The position numbers and the translations under genes were made by a program. Of a DNA stretch of 64,000 nucleotides, positions 1-8,638 are shown one piece after another. Below the pieces are notes generated by a model that saw only the letters and a list, made by a program, of their open reading frames with translations, was not told where the DNA came from and searched no databases. Origin of the DNA: Limnohabitans sp. (GTDB taxonomy: Bacteria > Pseudomonadota > Gammaproteobacteria > Burkholderiales > Burkholderiaceae_C); the NCBI RefSeq assembly GCF_023910625.1, contig NZ_JAAVVW010000003.1, positions 1,550,001-1,614,000 of the forward strand. The letters run 5' to 3'. Each line of letters starts with the position of its first letter. Position 1 is the stretch's first letter.

Positions 1-626
1 TCGCAGGCCAATTCACGCCAAGCTTTCGCCCCTCGCCATCCCTTGGAAGCCATGAGGTCATAAAGTGCCTCCCCAACCGAAAGTACTGGCTGTAAATCGG
101 GTGTCGGCCAGTTAAAAAATCTGGATGCATCCGATTTCAAAGCAACAAAAACCACGCGAGGCCTGAGTTGAGGAACGCCAAAATCTCTGGCGTTAAGTAA
201 GCGCCATTCAGCTATGTAGCCTAATTTTTTAAGATCACTGATGATTTTGGCTCTGTATTCATCGAATACTGAATCAAGCAAGCCGCGAACGTTTTCTAGC
301 ATCACGGCTTGTGGTTTGCACTCAGACACCAAGCGCAGGGCTTCTGGAAACAAATCACGCTCATCATCGTTGCCTAGCTGTTTGCCTGCTTTGGAAAAGG
401 GTGGACAAGGTACACCTCCGGCCAGAAGCTCAAGCCCTTGCCACTTATCGGCTGAAAAATGGTGCAAATCGCCTTCCACCACATGCCATTGAGGGCGATT
501 GAAACGCAAAGTCTGACATGCCGGCGCCTCAATTTCGACCAAGCAAGAATGGTCAAACCCAGCCTGCTCTAATCCCAGCGCTTGACCGCCTGCACCTGCA
601 CAAATCTCGATGGAATTGAACGTCAT
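1..626 (-). CDS. DNA (cytosine-5-)-methyltransferase, partial (runs off the left edge)
   Basis: The frame is open from an ATG at 626 to the window edge, giving 208 codons of the N-terminal part. C5-methyltransferase motifs appear in order: motif I as CAGAGG near residue 10, the catalytic-loop motif IV PCPPFSKAG near residue 75, motif VI as LENVRG near residue 112, and motif VIII QLRPR near residue 155. The catalytic cysteine is the one in PCPPFS. The target-recognition domain and motifs IX-X lie outside the window, so specificity cannot be judged. It transfers a methyl group from SAM to cytosine C5 in duplex DNA. No restriction endonuclease is visible on this side. Base composition is lower in GC than purH next door, which hints at acquisition. 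A LexA-like operator lies 24 bp upstream. Confidence 0.9.
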   Translation of the reverse strand, partial: MTFNSIEICAGAGGQALGLEQAGFDHSCLVEIEAPACQTLRFNRPQWHVVEGDLHHFSADKWQGLELLAGGVPCPPFSKAGKQLGNDDERDLFPEALRLVSECKPQAVMLENVRGLLDSVFDEYRAKIISDLKKLGYIAEWRLLNARDFGVPQLRPRVVFVALKSDASRFFNWPTPDLQPVLSVGEALYDLMASKGWRGAKAWRELAC

Positions 627-650
627 AGATATACCCCAAAGAACAGCATT

Positions 651-670
651 AACTGTACAAGTATACAGTT
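651..670 (-). promoter_or_regulatory. LexA (SOS) box upstream of the cytosine methyltransferase
   Basis: The 20-mer AACTGTACAAGTATACAGTT is an inverted repeat with 7-bp arms and matches the LexA core CTGT-N8-ACAG exactly. It lies 24 bp before the methyltransferase ATG. On the minus strand a -10-like TATACT (660-665) is embedded in it, the usual geometry for repression by blocking RNA polymerase. purH is oriented away from it, so the methyltransferase is the only gene it can control here. The match is seen directly; SOS control is inferred. Confidence 0.7.
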
Positions 671-801
671 ATCAGCAGCAAATACCAGGAGGGCAGGCCG
701 CGTTGCTCAAAGTTTACGTTTCGGATTTCCATTCAGGTTGTCACCGCAAAAACGAAACGATTCATAGATTACATCGGTTCGCTCGCAATGACAGACCGGT
801 T

Positions 802-2388
802 TTAATGCCGAAAGTGCCGCACGCCGGTGAACACCATCGCCACGCCGCGTTCGTTGGCGGCGTCAATGACTTCCTGGTCTCGCATCGAGCCACCGGGCTG
901 GACCACGCAGGTGGCGCCCGCGTCCACCACCACATCGAGGCCGTCGCGGAAGGGGAAGAAGGCGTCGCTCGCCACCACGGTGTGTTGCAGGCTGAGCTTG
1001 GCCGCTTCGGCCTTGATGCTGGCGATGCGGGCCGAGTCGAGGCGGCTCATTTGGCCAGCGCCCACGCCCATGGTCATGCCGTTTTTGCAGAACACGATGG
1101 CGTTGGATTTGACGAACTTGGCCACTTTCCAAGCGAACAGCAGGTCGTGCAGTTCTTCAGGGGTGGGTTGTTTGACGGTGACGATCTTCAAGTCGGCCAA
1201 AGCCAACTCGTGGTTGTCGGCGCTTTGCAGCAACAGGCCCGAGCCCACGCGTTTGGTCTCTAACGCGTTGCGCACTTGGCCATAGTTCGCGGGCAGCGCG
1301 ATTTTCATCAAGCGCACATTCACTTTGCTCTTGAAAATTTCCAACGCTTCGGCGCTGAATTCGGGGGCCATGAGCACTTCGACGAATTGCTTGCTCACCG
1401 CTTCGGCAGCGGCTTTGTCCACAGGGCGGTTGAAGGCAATGATGCCGCCGAAGGCGCTGGTGGGGTCAGTTTGGAAAGCCTTGCTGTAGGCCTCGAGTGC
1501 GGTTGCGCCAACGGCCACGCCGCAGGGGTTGGCGTGTTTGACGATCACGCAGGCGGTGGCCTCGAAACTCTTCACACATTCCCACGCCGCATCGGCATCG
1601 GCGATGTTGTTGTAGCTCAGCTCTTTGCCTTGCAGCTGCACGCCGGTGGCGAGCGATCCGGCCGCAGGTGCCAAGTCGCGGTACCAAGCGGCTTGCTGGT
1701 GGCTGTTCTCGCCGTAGCGCAGGTCTTGCACCTTGACGTATTGCTCGTTGAATTGGCCTGAGAACTGGGCGCGTTCGGGCACGTAGGTTTCGCTCAGCTT
1801 CTCGGCTTCGAAGTTCACGCTCGACAAGTAGTTGCTGATCGCGCCGTCGTATTGGCTGATGCGGTTGAACGCAGCCACGGACAAAGCAAAGCGCAGTTTG
1901 TCGCTCAATTTCCCGCTGGCCCTCAGCTCGGCGATCACGTCGGCGTATTGGCTGGCGTCGGTCACGATGCCCACATCTTTCCAGTTCTTGGCAGCGCTGC
2001 GCACCATGGCGGGACCGCCGATGTCGATGTTTTCAATCGCGTCGGCCAGCGTGCAACCGGGCTTGGCCACGGTGTCTTCAAACGGGTAGAGGTTGACGAT
2101 CAACAAATCAATCGTGTCGATGTTATGCGCCTTCAAAGCCGCCATGTGCTCGGGCGAGTCGCGGCGCGCCAGCAGGCCGCCGTGCACTTTGGGGTGCAGG
2201 GTTTTGACACGGCCATCGAGCATTTCCGGGAAACCGGTGACTTGGGCCACCTCGGTCACGGGCAGGCCTTGCTCGGCCAGCAATTTGGCGGTGCCGCCGG
2301 TGGAAATCAGGCCGACGCCCAGGGCGTGCAGTGCTTTGGCCAGGTCGACGATGCCGGTTTTGTCAGAGACGGAAATGAGGGCGCGCAT
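802..2388 (-). CDS. purH: Bifunctional AICAR transformylase / IMP cyclohydrolase
   Basis: A full-length 528-residue PurH that catalyses the last two steps of de novo purine synthesis in the cytosol: formylation of AICAR with 10-formyl-THF, then ring closure to IMP. The N-terminal MGS-like cyclohydrolase domain (about residues 1-150) opens with [10 protein letters not shown] and contains STGGTAK. The transformylase domain follows, with the catalytic KHANPCG motif near residue 285 and the C-terminal [14 protein letters not shown] region. The ATG at 2388 fits the family start. It lies downstream of fis-dusB on the same strand after a 140-bp gap; purH is found beside fis in many betaproteobacteria. 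Confidence 0.97.
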   Translation of the reverse strand: MRALISVSDKTGIVDLAKALHALGVGLISTGGTAKLLAEQGLPVTEVAQVTGFPEMLDGRVKTLHPKVHGGLLARRDSPEHMAALKAHNIDTIDLLIVNLYPFEDTVAKPGCTLADAIENIDIGGPAMVRSAAKNWKDVGIVTDASQYADVIAELRASGKLSDKLRFALSVAAFNRISQYDGAISNYLSSVNFEAEKLSETYVPERAQFSGQFNEQYVKVQDLRYGENSHQQAAWYRDLAPAAGSLATGVQLQGKELSYNNIADADAAWECVKSFEATACVIVKHANPCGVAVGATALEAYSKAFQTDPTSAFGGIIAFNRPVDKAAAEAVSKQFVEVLMAPEFSAEALEIFKSKVNVRLMKIALPANYGQVRNALETKRVGSGLLLQSADNHELALADLKIVTVKQPTPEELHDLLFAWKVAKFVKSNAIVFCKNGMTMGVGAGQMSRLDSARIASIKAEAAKLSLQHTVVASDAFFPFRDGLDVVVDAGATCVVQPGGSMRDQEVIDAANERGVAMVFTGVRHFRH

Positions 2389-2528
2389 AAGAGACTTTCT
2401 TCAACAGTGTTCAGGTCGGGTCCAAGCTGGGCTCAGGTTCAAGACGGGGTCAAGGGTTCCGGCTCGGCAGGCCAATAAGGGGCAAAACAACCAAACACTG
2501 TCCCCAGGACCTGGGCGCAGTGCGGGTT

Positions 2529-2768
2529 TCATTTCAGGAGATCGTGCTCCAGCAATTTTTTGCGCAGGGTATTGCGGTTCAAGCCCAACCACTCGGCAGC
2601 ACGCGACTGGTTTTGGCCCGAATGGGTCATCACCACATCCAGCAAGGGTTTTTCGACCAGCTTGACCAGCATGTCATACAGGGCAGTGGGATCGGTCCCG
2701 TCCAGGTCGCGGAAATAGATTTCCAGGTTGTCTCGGATGCAGTTTTCAATGGCTTGGGGTTCGCTCAT
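2529..2768 (-). CDS. fis: Fis family transcriptional regulator / nucleoid protein
   Basis: A 79-residue protein, slightly shorter than E. coli Fis (98 aa) but typical for betaproteobacteria. The C-terminal helix-turn-helix (about residues 52-79, reading SRAAEWLGLNRNTLRKKL) is the Fis/NtrC-type DNA-binding domain; the N-terminal half forms the dimer. Fis bends DNA and modulates rRNA and tRNA promoters and nucleoid structure. The start codon overlaps the dusB stop in an ATGA, indicating translational coupling in the conserved dusB-fis operon. Confidence 0.95.
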   Translation of the reverse strand: MSEPQAIENCIRDNLEIYFRDLDGTDPTALYDMLVKLVEKPLLDVVMTHSGQNQSRAAEWLGLNRNTLRKKLLEHDLLK

Positions 2769-3799
2769 GGCGTGGTCTCTAATTCGGTGCAGGCCTCACG
2801 GCGCTGGGGCAGGCGCTCCATCCGGTCGGCCAGGCCGTCCAGATAGGCGGCCACGGCGGCCAGTTGTTGCGTTGCAGTCTTCAGGGTGTTCATGTGCTCT
2901 CGAAAATCATCGCCACCGGGCAGCGGTCGCACATACCAACCAATGTGCTTGCGCGCCGAGCGCACACCGGTGTACTCGCCGTACAGGCTGTAATGGTCTT
3001 GCAGGTGCTCGAGCAGGGCACGGCGCACCTCGGCCACCAGCGGCGGGGCCAGGTGCATGCCCGTGGCCAAAAAGTGAGCGATCTCGCGGAAGATCCAGGG
3101 GCTGCCCTGTGCGGCGCGACCGACCATCACAGCATCTGCCCCGGTGAACTTCAGCACATCGCGGGCTTTCTCAGGCGAATTGATGTCGCCATTGGCCACC
3201 ACCGGGATGTTCAGCGCCGCCTTGACGGCGGCCACGGTATCGTATTCGGCCCAGCCTTTGTAACCTTGCTCACGGGTACGGCCGTGCACGGTGACCATTT
3301 GCACCCCCGCGCTTTCGGCGGCACGGGCCAGACTCAAGGCATTTTTTTCTGTGTCGCACCAGCCGGTTCGCATTTTGAGGGTCACAGGCACGCCGTGGGG
3401 CAAGGCGGCCTCGACCACGGCGCTGATGATCTCAAGCGCCAACGGCTCGTCTTGCATCAGGGCCGACCCAGCCCATTTGTTGCAGACTTTTTTGGCTGGA
3501 CAGCCCATGTTGATGTCGATGATCTGTGCGCCCCGGTCAATGTTGTAGCGCGTGGCGTCGGCCATCATTTGCGCCTCGGTACCAGCGATTTGGACCGCGA
3601 TCGGACCCGGCTCACCGTCGTGGTTGGCACGCCGCGAGGTCTTCAATGACGCCCAAAGGTCAGGGCGCGATGTCACCATTTCGCTCACTGCATACCCCGC
3701 CCCGAACTGTCGGCACAACTGGCGAAACGGTCGGTCTGTCACACCCGCCATGGGGGCGACAAACACATTGTTCGGCAATGGGTAGGGGCCGATCTGCAT
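2765..3799 (-). CDS. dusB: tRNA-dihydrouridine synthase B
   Basis: FMN-dependent reduction of uridine to dihydrouridine in the tRNA D-loop. The 344-residue product starts MQIGPYPLPNN, has the FMN-binding PMAGVTDRPFRQL near residue 17 and the catalytic-cysteine motif NMGCPAKKV near residue 100, then HGRTREQ and NGDI segments of the TIM barrel. A longer reading with 21 extra residues (ATG at 3862) is possible, but its extension does not resemble the family, so the ATG at 3799 was chosen. It is the first gene of dusB-fis. A -10-like TACAAT lies on the minus strand at 3847-3852. Confidence 0.95.
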   Translation of the reverse strand: MQIGPYPLPNNVFVAPMAGVTDRPFRQLCRQFGAGYAVSEMVTSRPDLWASLKTSRRANHDGEPGPIAVQIAGTEAQMMADATRYNIDRGAQIIDINMGCPAKKVCNKWAGSALMQDEPLALEIISAVVEAALPHGVPVTLKMRTGWCDTEKNALSLARAAESAGVQMVTVHGRTREQGYKGWAEYDTVAAVKAALNIPVVANGDINSPEKARDVLKFTGADAVMVGRAAQGSPWIFREIAHFLATGMHLAPPLVAEVRRALLEHLQDHYSLYGEYTGVRSARKHIGWYVRPLPGGDDFREHMNTLKTATQQLAAVAAYLDGLADRMERLPQRREACTELETTP

Positions 3800-3950
3800 G
3801 ACGGTTGGCGGTATGGGGTGGCTGATTTGATGAAAACGAAGGCACGATTGTAGTGGTCCCATGTTTCATCAGCTGACAGTTAGGGGTGACAGTCCAAAAT
3901 CACAGCACCGTGCTGCCCACATGTCCGGCACCTCGCAGCCTAGTTTAGGC

Positions 3951-4751
3951 TCAGGCGCGCGCGCCGCGCAACCATTTGCCCATCAAGGCCACGATTTGGC
4001 GGCGCATGAAGGGCTTGGTGAGGTAGTCGTCCATGCCAGCGGCCAGACAATTGGCCTTGTCATCGGTCAGCGCATTCGCTGTCAAGGCCAGGATGGGCTT
4101 GCGAGGCAAGCCCATGGACAACTCGCGGGCACGGATGAGGCGGGTGGCGGCGATGCCGTCGAGCTCGGGCATTTGCACGTCCATCAACACAATGTCATGG
4201 GCTTCGGTGGCGCTCAGGCGCACAACCTCTGCGCCATCGCGAGCCTGCACAACTTGGCAGCCTGCGGTCTGGAGCATGGTGACCAGGATTTCGCGGTTCA
4301 CATCGTTGTCTTCAGCGATCAGCACCGTGCAATTGAGGGTTTCAGGTGCAACATTGTCGCTGGTTGTTTTGTCCGTTGGCAGCTCTGTCCAGCGGTCACC
4401 ACACACCTCAAACCAAAAGCAAGAACCCTGGCCAGGTTCGCTGCTGAAACCCACTTGTCCACCCATCAGCGTCGCCAGCTCGCGTGAGATGACCAGACCC
4501 AAACCACTGCCGCCGTAACGGCGGGCCATGGACACGTCGGCCCGAGAAAACGCGCTGAACAAGCGCTGGCCTTCCGCTGCGCTGATACCGATGCCCGTGT
4601 CGCACACCGTGCACCGCACGCGCGCGCGACCGTCGGGGTCGGTGCTGGAGCTCAGGCGCACGCAGATTTGGCCCTGATTGGTGAATTTGACCGCGTTGGA
4701 GACAAAATTGCTGATCACCTGAATGAAGCGGTGCGGATCGCCCACCAGCAT
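3951..4751 (-). pseudogene. Hybrid histidine kinase, C-terminal remnant (HATPase + receiver)
   Basis: The remaining 266 codons hold the ATP-binding domain (N box NFVSNAVKFT, G1 DTGIGIS, F box FSAFSRAD, G2 GGSGLGL) and one receiver domain (acidic pair in LIAEDND, phospho-acceptor Asp in LMDVQMP, Lys in YLTKPF). The sensor region and the HisKA phosphorylation-site domain are missing. The open frame starts abruptly with MLVGDPHRF, which in intact kinases is internal, exactly where IS256-type end sequence begins. It therefore cannot autophosphorylate as a normal kinase and is most simply a truncated gene. Whether the fragment is still expressed is unknown. Confidence 0.85.
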
Positions 4752-4752
4752 C

Positions 4753-4972
4753 TAGGAATTTTGTGTAAACGGTCAAATGGCAGGAAACTGCCGAACATCC
4801 AGAAAGATGAACCATGACCCTCAGTAACGAATTGATCGACCAGCTACTGACTGGCTATAAAAAACCTGAAGCCCTCATTGGCGAGAACGGCCTGCTCAAG
4901 CAGCTGACCAAGCGCCTCGTCGAGCGCGCTTTGGAAGCGGAGTTGACCGAGCACTTGGGTCACACCAAAAAT
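4753..4972 (+). mobile_element. IS256-family insertion sequence remnant (left end and transposase N-terminus)
   Basis: The segment starts with an IS256-type end (GGAATTTTGTGTAAACGG) next to the broken kinase. The transposase ATG is at 4814, and about 53 codons of typical mutator-type N-terminus follow (MTLSNELIDQLL, GENGLLKQL, ALEAELTEHLGH). The similarity stops near 4972; the frame then runs through unrelated sequence to a stop at 5047. The DDE catalytic core and the right end are gone, so the element is immobile. The neighbouring kinase lost its 5' part at the same place, suggesting insertion followed by a deletion that removed most of the element and flanking DNA. Confidence 0.8.
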
Positions 4973-5039
4973 GCCAGCTTCCCAGCCCCACCGGTCTTTC
5001 TGCCCAAGGTTTTGAGGCACCCAGAACCAGAGGTCTCGT

Positions 5040-5045
5040 TACACT
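5040..5045 (+). promoter_or_regulatory. -10-like hexamer 6 nt before the yqaA-like start
   Basis: TACACT followed by six bases and then the ATG at 5052. If used, transcription would begin at or near the start codon, giving a leaderless mRNA. No convincing -35 was identified. The same spacing recurs at several genes in the window. Confidence 0.4.
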
Positions 5046-5051
5046 GAAGGC

Positions 5052-5528
5052 ATGGAAATCTGGCTCAACAACATCATGCAATGGCTGGCTTTGCCCGAGC
5101 ACGGCCTGAGCACCGTGTTTGTGGTGGCTTTTGTGTCGGCCACCTTGCTGCCGATGGGCTCTGAGCCTGCGGTGTTTGGTTTGGTCAAACTTAACTTGGG
5201 GCTTTTTTGGCCTGCCATTTTGGTGGCCACGGCGGGCAACACCTTGGGCGGGATGCTCAGTTGGTGGATGGGCTGGGGCACACGGCATGCAATCGGCCGT
5301 TGGCGCGATTCGAGCAGTCACGCCCGCGCACTGGTTTGGTTGGAAAAGTTGGGGCCCAAGGCCTGCTTGCTCAGCTGGCTGCCGGGTGTTGGCGATCCTC
5401 TGTGTGCGGTGGCGGGCTGGTTGAAACTGCCATTTTGGCCCTGCACGCTGTACATGGCCATTGGCAAATTCGGCCGCTACCTGTTCATGACATCAGCTTT
5501 GCTGTGGGTGTTTCCAGGGCAGTTTTGA
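5052..5528 (+). CDS. YqaA/DedA-like inner-membrane protein
   Basis: A 158-residue membrane protein with four to five hydrophobic segments, including one near residues 16-40 (VFVVAFVSATLLPMGSEPAV) and a helix-glycine stretch NTLGGMLSWWMGWG. The SATLLPMGSEP and SWLPGVGDPLCAVAGWL segments are typical of YqaA, the small branch of the SNARE-associated/DedA superfamily. That superfamily contains lipid-flipping and membrane-homeostasis proteins; the substrate of this one is unknown. The gene is free-standing between an IS remnant and a pseudogene on the opposite strand. Confidence 0.8.
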   Translation: MEIWLNNIMQWLALPEHGLSTVFVVAFVSATLLPMGSEPAVFGLVKLNLGLFWPAILVATAGNTLGGMLSWWMGWGTRHAIGRWRDSSSHARALVWLEKLGPKACLLSWLPGVGDPLCAVAGWLKLPFWPCTLYMAIGKFGRYLFMTSALLWVFPGQF

Positions 5529-5560
5529 TGCCGCCCCAACACCCCTGTAACAAACACGGC

Positions 5561-6287
5561 TCAGTCCACAAGGATTTTGCGGTCCCTGATGATTTGGGAA
5601 AAACGACGTGCATCGGCCTTGATGACCGCCCCAAATTCGGCTGGTGACATGGGCGTGGGCTCGGCACCGATGCTTCGAATGATCTCGACAGCACTGGGCA
5701 GCATCAAGGCCCGGTTGATCTCACGGTTCACACGGTCCACGATGGCCGATGGCGTGCCTGCTGGAGCCCAGAAACCATGCGTTGTGCCAGCATCAAAACC
5801 TTTGAGCCCCAACTCGATGAGCGTGGGCGATGAGCTCAGCATAAGTCTTGTAGGGGGCATCGCTGCGCACGACCAAAAACAATTCCAAGCGTGCGCCGGC
5901 CGCCACCGGGATGAGGTCCTTTTCGTGGTCAAAAGGCATCTTGGGTGTGATGTAAGGCACGATGGCTGCACCACTGCCCGAGCTGCACAAAAAAGTGTAA
6001 CCATCGGGTGCACTTTTGGCAGCCAAATCCGAACCGATGATCCCGCCGGCACCGCCCCGATTGTCCACCACGATTTGCTGCCCCAAGGCTTGTGCCACCG
6101 ATGTGGAGACGGCACGGGCCACCAAGTCTGGCGAGCCGCCCACAGGAAAATTCACAATCATGCGAATGGGTTTGGCTGTTGGCCAAGGCGCAGTTTGCGC
6201 CCTGGCTGTGCCAAAGGTCCCAAGCGCAAGGCCTGATAGGGTTGCCAAGCCTAATTGTCGGCGACGAGGGTCATGACGATGGTTCAT
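5561..6287 (-). pseudogene. Bug-family tripartite tricarboxylate receptor, internally deleted and frameshifted
   Basis: The 5' part (from the ATG at 6287) encodes a Tat/Sec-like leader (RRRQLGLATLSGLALGTFG) and the first half of a Bug periplasmic binding protein, with IRMIVNFPVGGSPD, VVDNRGGAGGIIGSDLAAKSAPDGYT and DAPYKTYAELIA. Near 5815-5835 the frame jumps to the C-terminal part (PTLIELGLKGFDAGTTHGF, ending KILVD). About 70-75 codons of the usual ~320 are missing, including the middle ligand-binding lobe. An 8-bp repeat CGATGAGC occurs at 5815-5822 and 5828-5835, at the junction. The gene followed a class II aldolase and a hydroxyacid dehydrogenase, so it probably imported the organic acid those enzymes use. 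It is non-functional as it stands. Confidence 0.85.
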
Positions 6288-6411
6288 ACAAAGCGCTCCG
6301 GATGAAGGAATCAAAAAACTGCCTTAGAAATTACCCGAAAGAATTATGTAAAAAATCAAACATCTCACTACTCGGGAAAACCTTGCCATGTCGCCTTGCC
6401 CATGCAAGCGG

Positions 6412-7428
6412 TCAAACCACCGAATTACACAGGGCAACGCCTTCATTCCAACAGCGCAAGTTATCCAGGAACATCTGACCGACTCGGGTTTCATTGCCAT
6501 CGGAGTGGCCTGCTGCGTGCGGCGTGATCATGACTTGTGGCATGGCCCACAAGGGAGAATCGGATGGCAAGGGTTCGTGCGCAAACACATCCAGAAAAGC
6601 GCCACTCAAGTGGCCGCTTTGCAACGCCGACACCAAAGCGGGTTCGTCCACCACTTCGCCTCGTGCCACATTGATCAAGTGAGCACCTTGGGGCAACACG
6701 GCCAGGGCAGAGGCATTGACCAATTGGCGGGTTTTGGAAGTCAAGGGGCAGGCCAGGATCAACCAGTCGGTTTTGGGCAGCACCTGGGTCCAAGACTCGA
6801 ACGTGACCATCTCAACGCCTTCGCACAACGGGTGGTGCGGTGCGGCCAATTGTTGGCGCACAACCACAACCTGCAGGCCCAAGGCCTGCAGCAAACTGCC
6901 CAGTTTTTGGCCAATAGGTCCCCAACCGACGATGGTCGCGGTTTGCCCCGGCAAGTCGCGGGGCATGCGCGCGCCCATCATTGGTATCCATTGGCGGTTT
7001 TGTTGTTCGGCCCAGAGCAAAGGGAAACGGCGCGCCAACGCCAGCATGCCCGCCAAGGCCACGGTGGCGACCACTTGCGCATTCGCGCCGGATGAGGTGG
7101 TTATCTGGACACCCCTGGCCAACAAATCCAGATAAATCTGACGGTCAGCGCCCGCTGAATGGATGTGCACCCACTGCAGATCTGGCGACTGGCGCAATAG
7201 CGCGTAAATCCGCTGCAAGGCCGGATGGATTTCATGTTTGGTGGAGGTGCCTGTGACCTCTCGCGAGATGAAAGCCACGTCGGCATCCGTGCGTTGTTCG
7301 GCTGTCGCCGCTTCCCAAGACATCAATTCATAAGGGCGCGGCCCCATCCGGGCCGCAAGCGATGCGCCCCAGCGGTCGATGGACTGCTGGGACATCAAGA
7401 TGCGCAGGGGGGCATGCGGATCGCTCAT
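6412..7428 (-). CDS. D-2-hydroxyacid dehydrogenase (NAD-dependent)
   Basis: A 338-residue member of the D-isomer-specific 2-hydroxyacid dehydrogenase family. The Rossmann motif GWGPIGQ lies near residue 170. The catalytic triad is visible as Arg in NVARGE (near 255), Glu in AHEPLPSDS (near 286) and His in TPHAAGH (near 306). It interconverts a 2-hydroxy and a 2-oxo acid with NAD(P)(H); the substrate cannot be read from the sequence. It sits between a class II aldolase gene and a decayed Bug receptor, all on the minus strand, consistent with a small catabolic operon. Confidence 0.9.
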   Translation of the reverse strand: MSDPHAPLRILMSQQSIDRWGASLAARMGPRPYELMSWEAATAEQRTDADVAFISREVTGTSTKHEIHPALQRIYALLRQSPDLQWVHIHSAGADRQIYLDLLARGVQITTSSGANAQVVATVALAGMLALARRFPLLWAEQQNRQWIPMMGARMPRDLPGQTATIVGWGPIGQKLGSLLQALGLQVVVVRQQLAAPHHPLCEGVEMVTFESWTQVLPKTDWLILACPLTSKTRQLVNASALAVLPQGAHLINVARGEVVDEPALVSALQSGHLSGAFLDVFAHEPLPSDSPLWAMPQVMITPHAAGHSDGNETRVGQMFLDNLRCWNEGVALCNSVV

Positions 7429-7479
7429 TCGGCTTTGGCCCCCGAATCGCGCACGATGACATCCCGGTTCATAAATGGC

Positions 7480-8268
7480 TCATGTTTTGTAACTCGGGTC
7501 CATGCGGTCGAGTTTGCGCAACAGGGCTGGCCACTCCATCAAGCCATAGGGCCTGCGCGTGCTGGGCTGGTAGTTGTTCCAGGTTTCCTCCAGCACATCG
7601 GGTGCGACTTTGACGAAAGGCGTGTGGCAGGCCATGGCCGCCAGTTGGGCATGGCACGCCAGCTCCAGGCGGTGCATCCAGTTGAACGCCTCGCCCACAC
7701 TGCGCCCCACGGTGAGGGCGCCATGGTTGCGCAAGATCAGCGCCTCACCCTGCCCCAGGTCTTTGACCAAAGAGGCCTGTTCGGTCAGATCGAGCACCAC
7801 GCCCTGGTAGTCGTGGTAGCCGATTTTCTGGAACCGCATCGCCGTTTGGGTGATGGGCAAAAGACCGCATTCGAGCGAAGACACCGCCATGGAGGCCCAG
7901 CTGTGGGTGTGGATGACGCAGTCCACCTCGGGGCGCGCTTCGTGCAACGCGCTGTGGATCACGTAGCCGGCTTTGTTGATGCCGTAGTTCAATTCGCCAA
8001 AGTCGGGTTTGGACAGGATGTTGCCATTGTGGTCAATTTTGATGAGGCTCGACGCCGTGATCTCTTCGTACATCATGCCGTAGGCGTTGATGAGAAAAGC
8101 ACCTTCTTCGCCGGGGACGCGCGAAGAGATGTGGTTGGCCATCATGTCGGACATGCCATAAATGTCCACCAGTCGGTAGCAAGCGGCCAGGTCCACCCGC
8201 GCTTGCCATTCAGCCTGGGTGCAATGGGAGCGCATCGACTTGATGTTCAAAATTCCGTTAGTGACCAT
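7480..8268 (-). CDS. Class II aldolase/adducin family protein
   Basis: A 262-residue protein of the zinc-dependent class II aldolase/adducin family (fuculose-phosphate-aldolase fold). The metal-binding histidines are in VIHTHSWASM (near residue 120) and LRNHGALTVG (near residue 185), with GMSDMMANHISSRVP near the N-terminus. Some members cleave sugar phosphates, while others act on 2-oxo acids or are decarboxylases; which applies is not readable. The start at 8268 has GAAGGAGA seven bases upstream. A longer frame to 8346 lacks such a site. It is the first gene of the aldolase/dehydrogenase/Bug set. Confidence 0.88.
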   Translation of the reverse strand: MVTNGILNIKSMRSHCTQAEWQARVDLAACYRLVDIYGMSDMMANHISSRVPGEEGAFLINAYGMMYEEITASSLIKIDHNGNILSKPDFGELNYGINKAGYVIHSALHEARPEVDCVIHTHSWASMAVSSLECGLLPITQTAMRFQKIGYHDYQGVVLDLTEQASLVKDLGQGEALILRNHGALTVGRSVGEAFNWMHRLELACHAQLAAMACHTPFVKVAPDVLEETWNNYQPSTRRPYGLMEWPALLRKLDRMDPSYKT

Positions 8269-8638
8269 GATGTCTCCTTCTTGAGCAATCAATTTTGACA
8301 CCTGCGCGCTTGAACAGGGTGTCCCTGAGTTGGCATCTTCATTCAAATGGTGTCCAATGGCTCGGGCGCTGATGAGCGCGAAACATTTGCGCCGTCACGA
8401 GCCAAGTCCCCATTGACAAAGGGCTGCGGCCAAGCAGCATGGGCAATACGGAAGGTGTCAGCTTGATCTCGCCGACCATCAGAGACAGGATCGCTCGTTG
8501 AGCTTGGCGTTCAGCGTGTCACGGCGAACGAAGCCACTGAGCTTGTCGTGGTGGCGTGTGTCAGTGACCCACTGCGCCGCATCCAGCAACAGGCCCTGCC
8601 CCGACACCAGACCGGGATTGACCTCAAAAGATGCAGAA
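8269..8638. other. Intergenic stretch with a possible coding remnant
   Basis: 370 bp between the aldolase start and the ychF stop. The part next to the aldolase holds its ribosome site and presumably its promoter. On the minus strand from about 8640 to 8478 one frame reads like decayed protein-coding sequence (for example LVSGQGLLLDAAQWV and KLSGFVRRDTLNAKL) without a start codon and ending at a stop. I do not recognise the family. No terminator hairpin stands out. Confidence 0.35.

Noticed and set aside
651-670. The palindrome before the methyltransferase as a restriction-modification C-protein box.
   Set aside because: C-boxes have a different core (GACT...AGTC type) and usually come in pairs, and no C-protein gene is present. 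The LexA match is exact.
3797-3862. The 21-residue N-terminal extension of dusB.
   Set aside because: It does not resemble DusB starts, and the ATG at 3799 gives the canonical opening.
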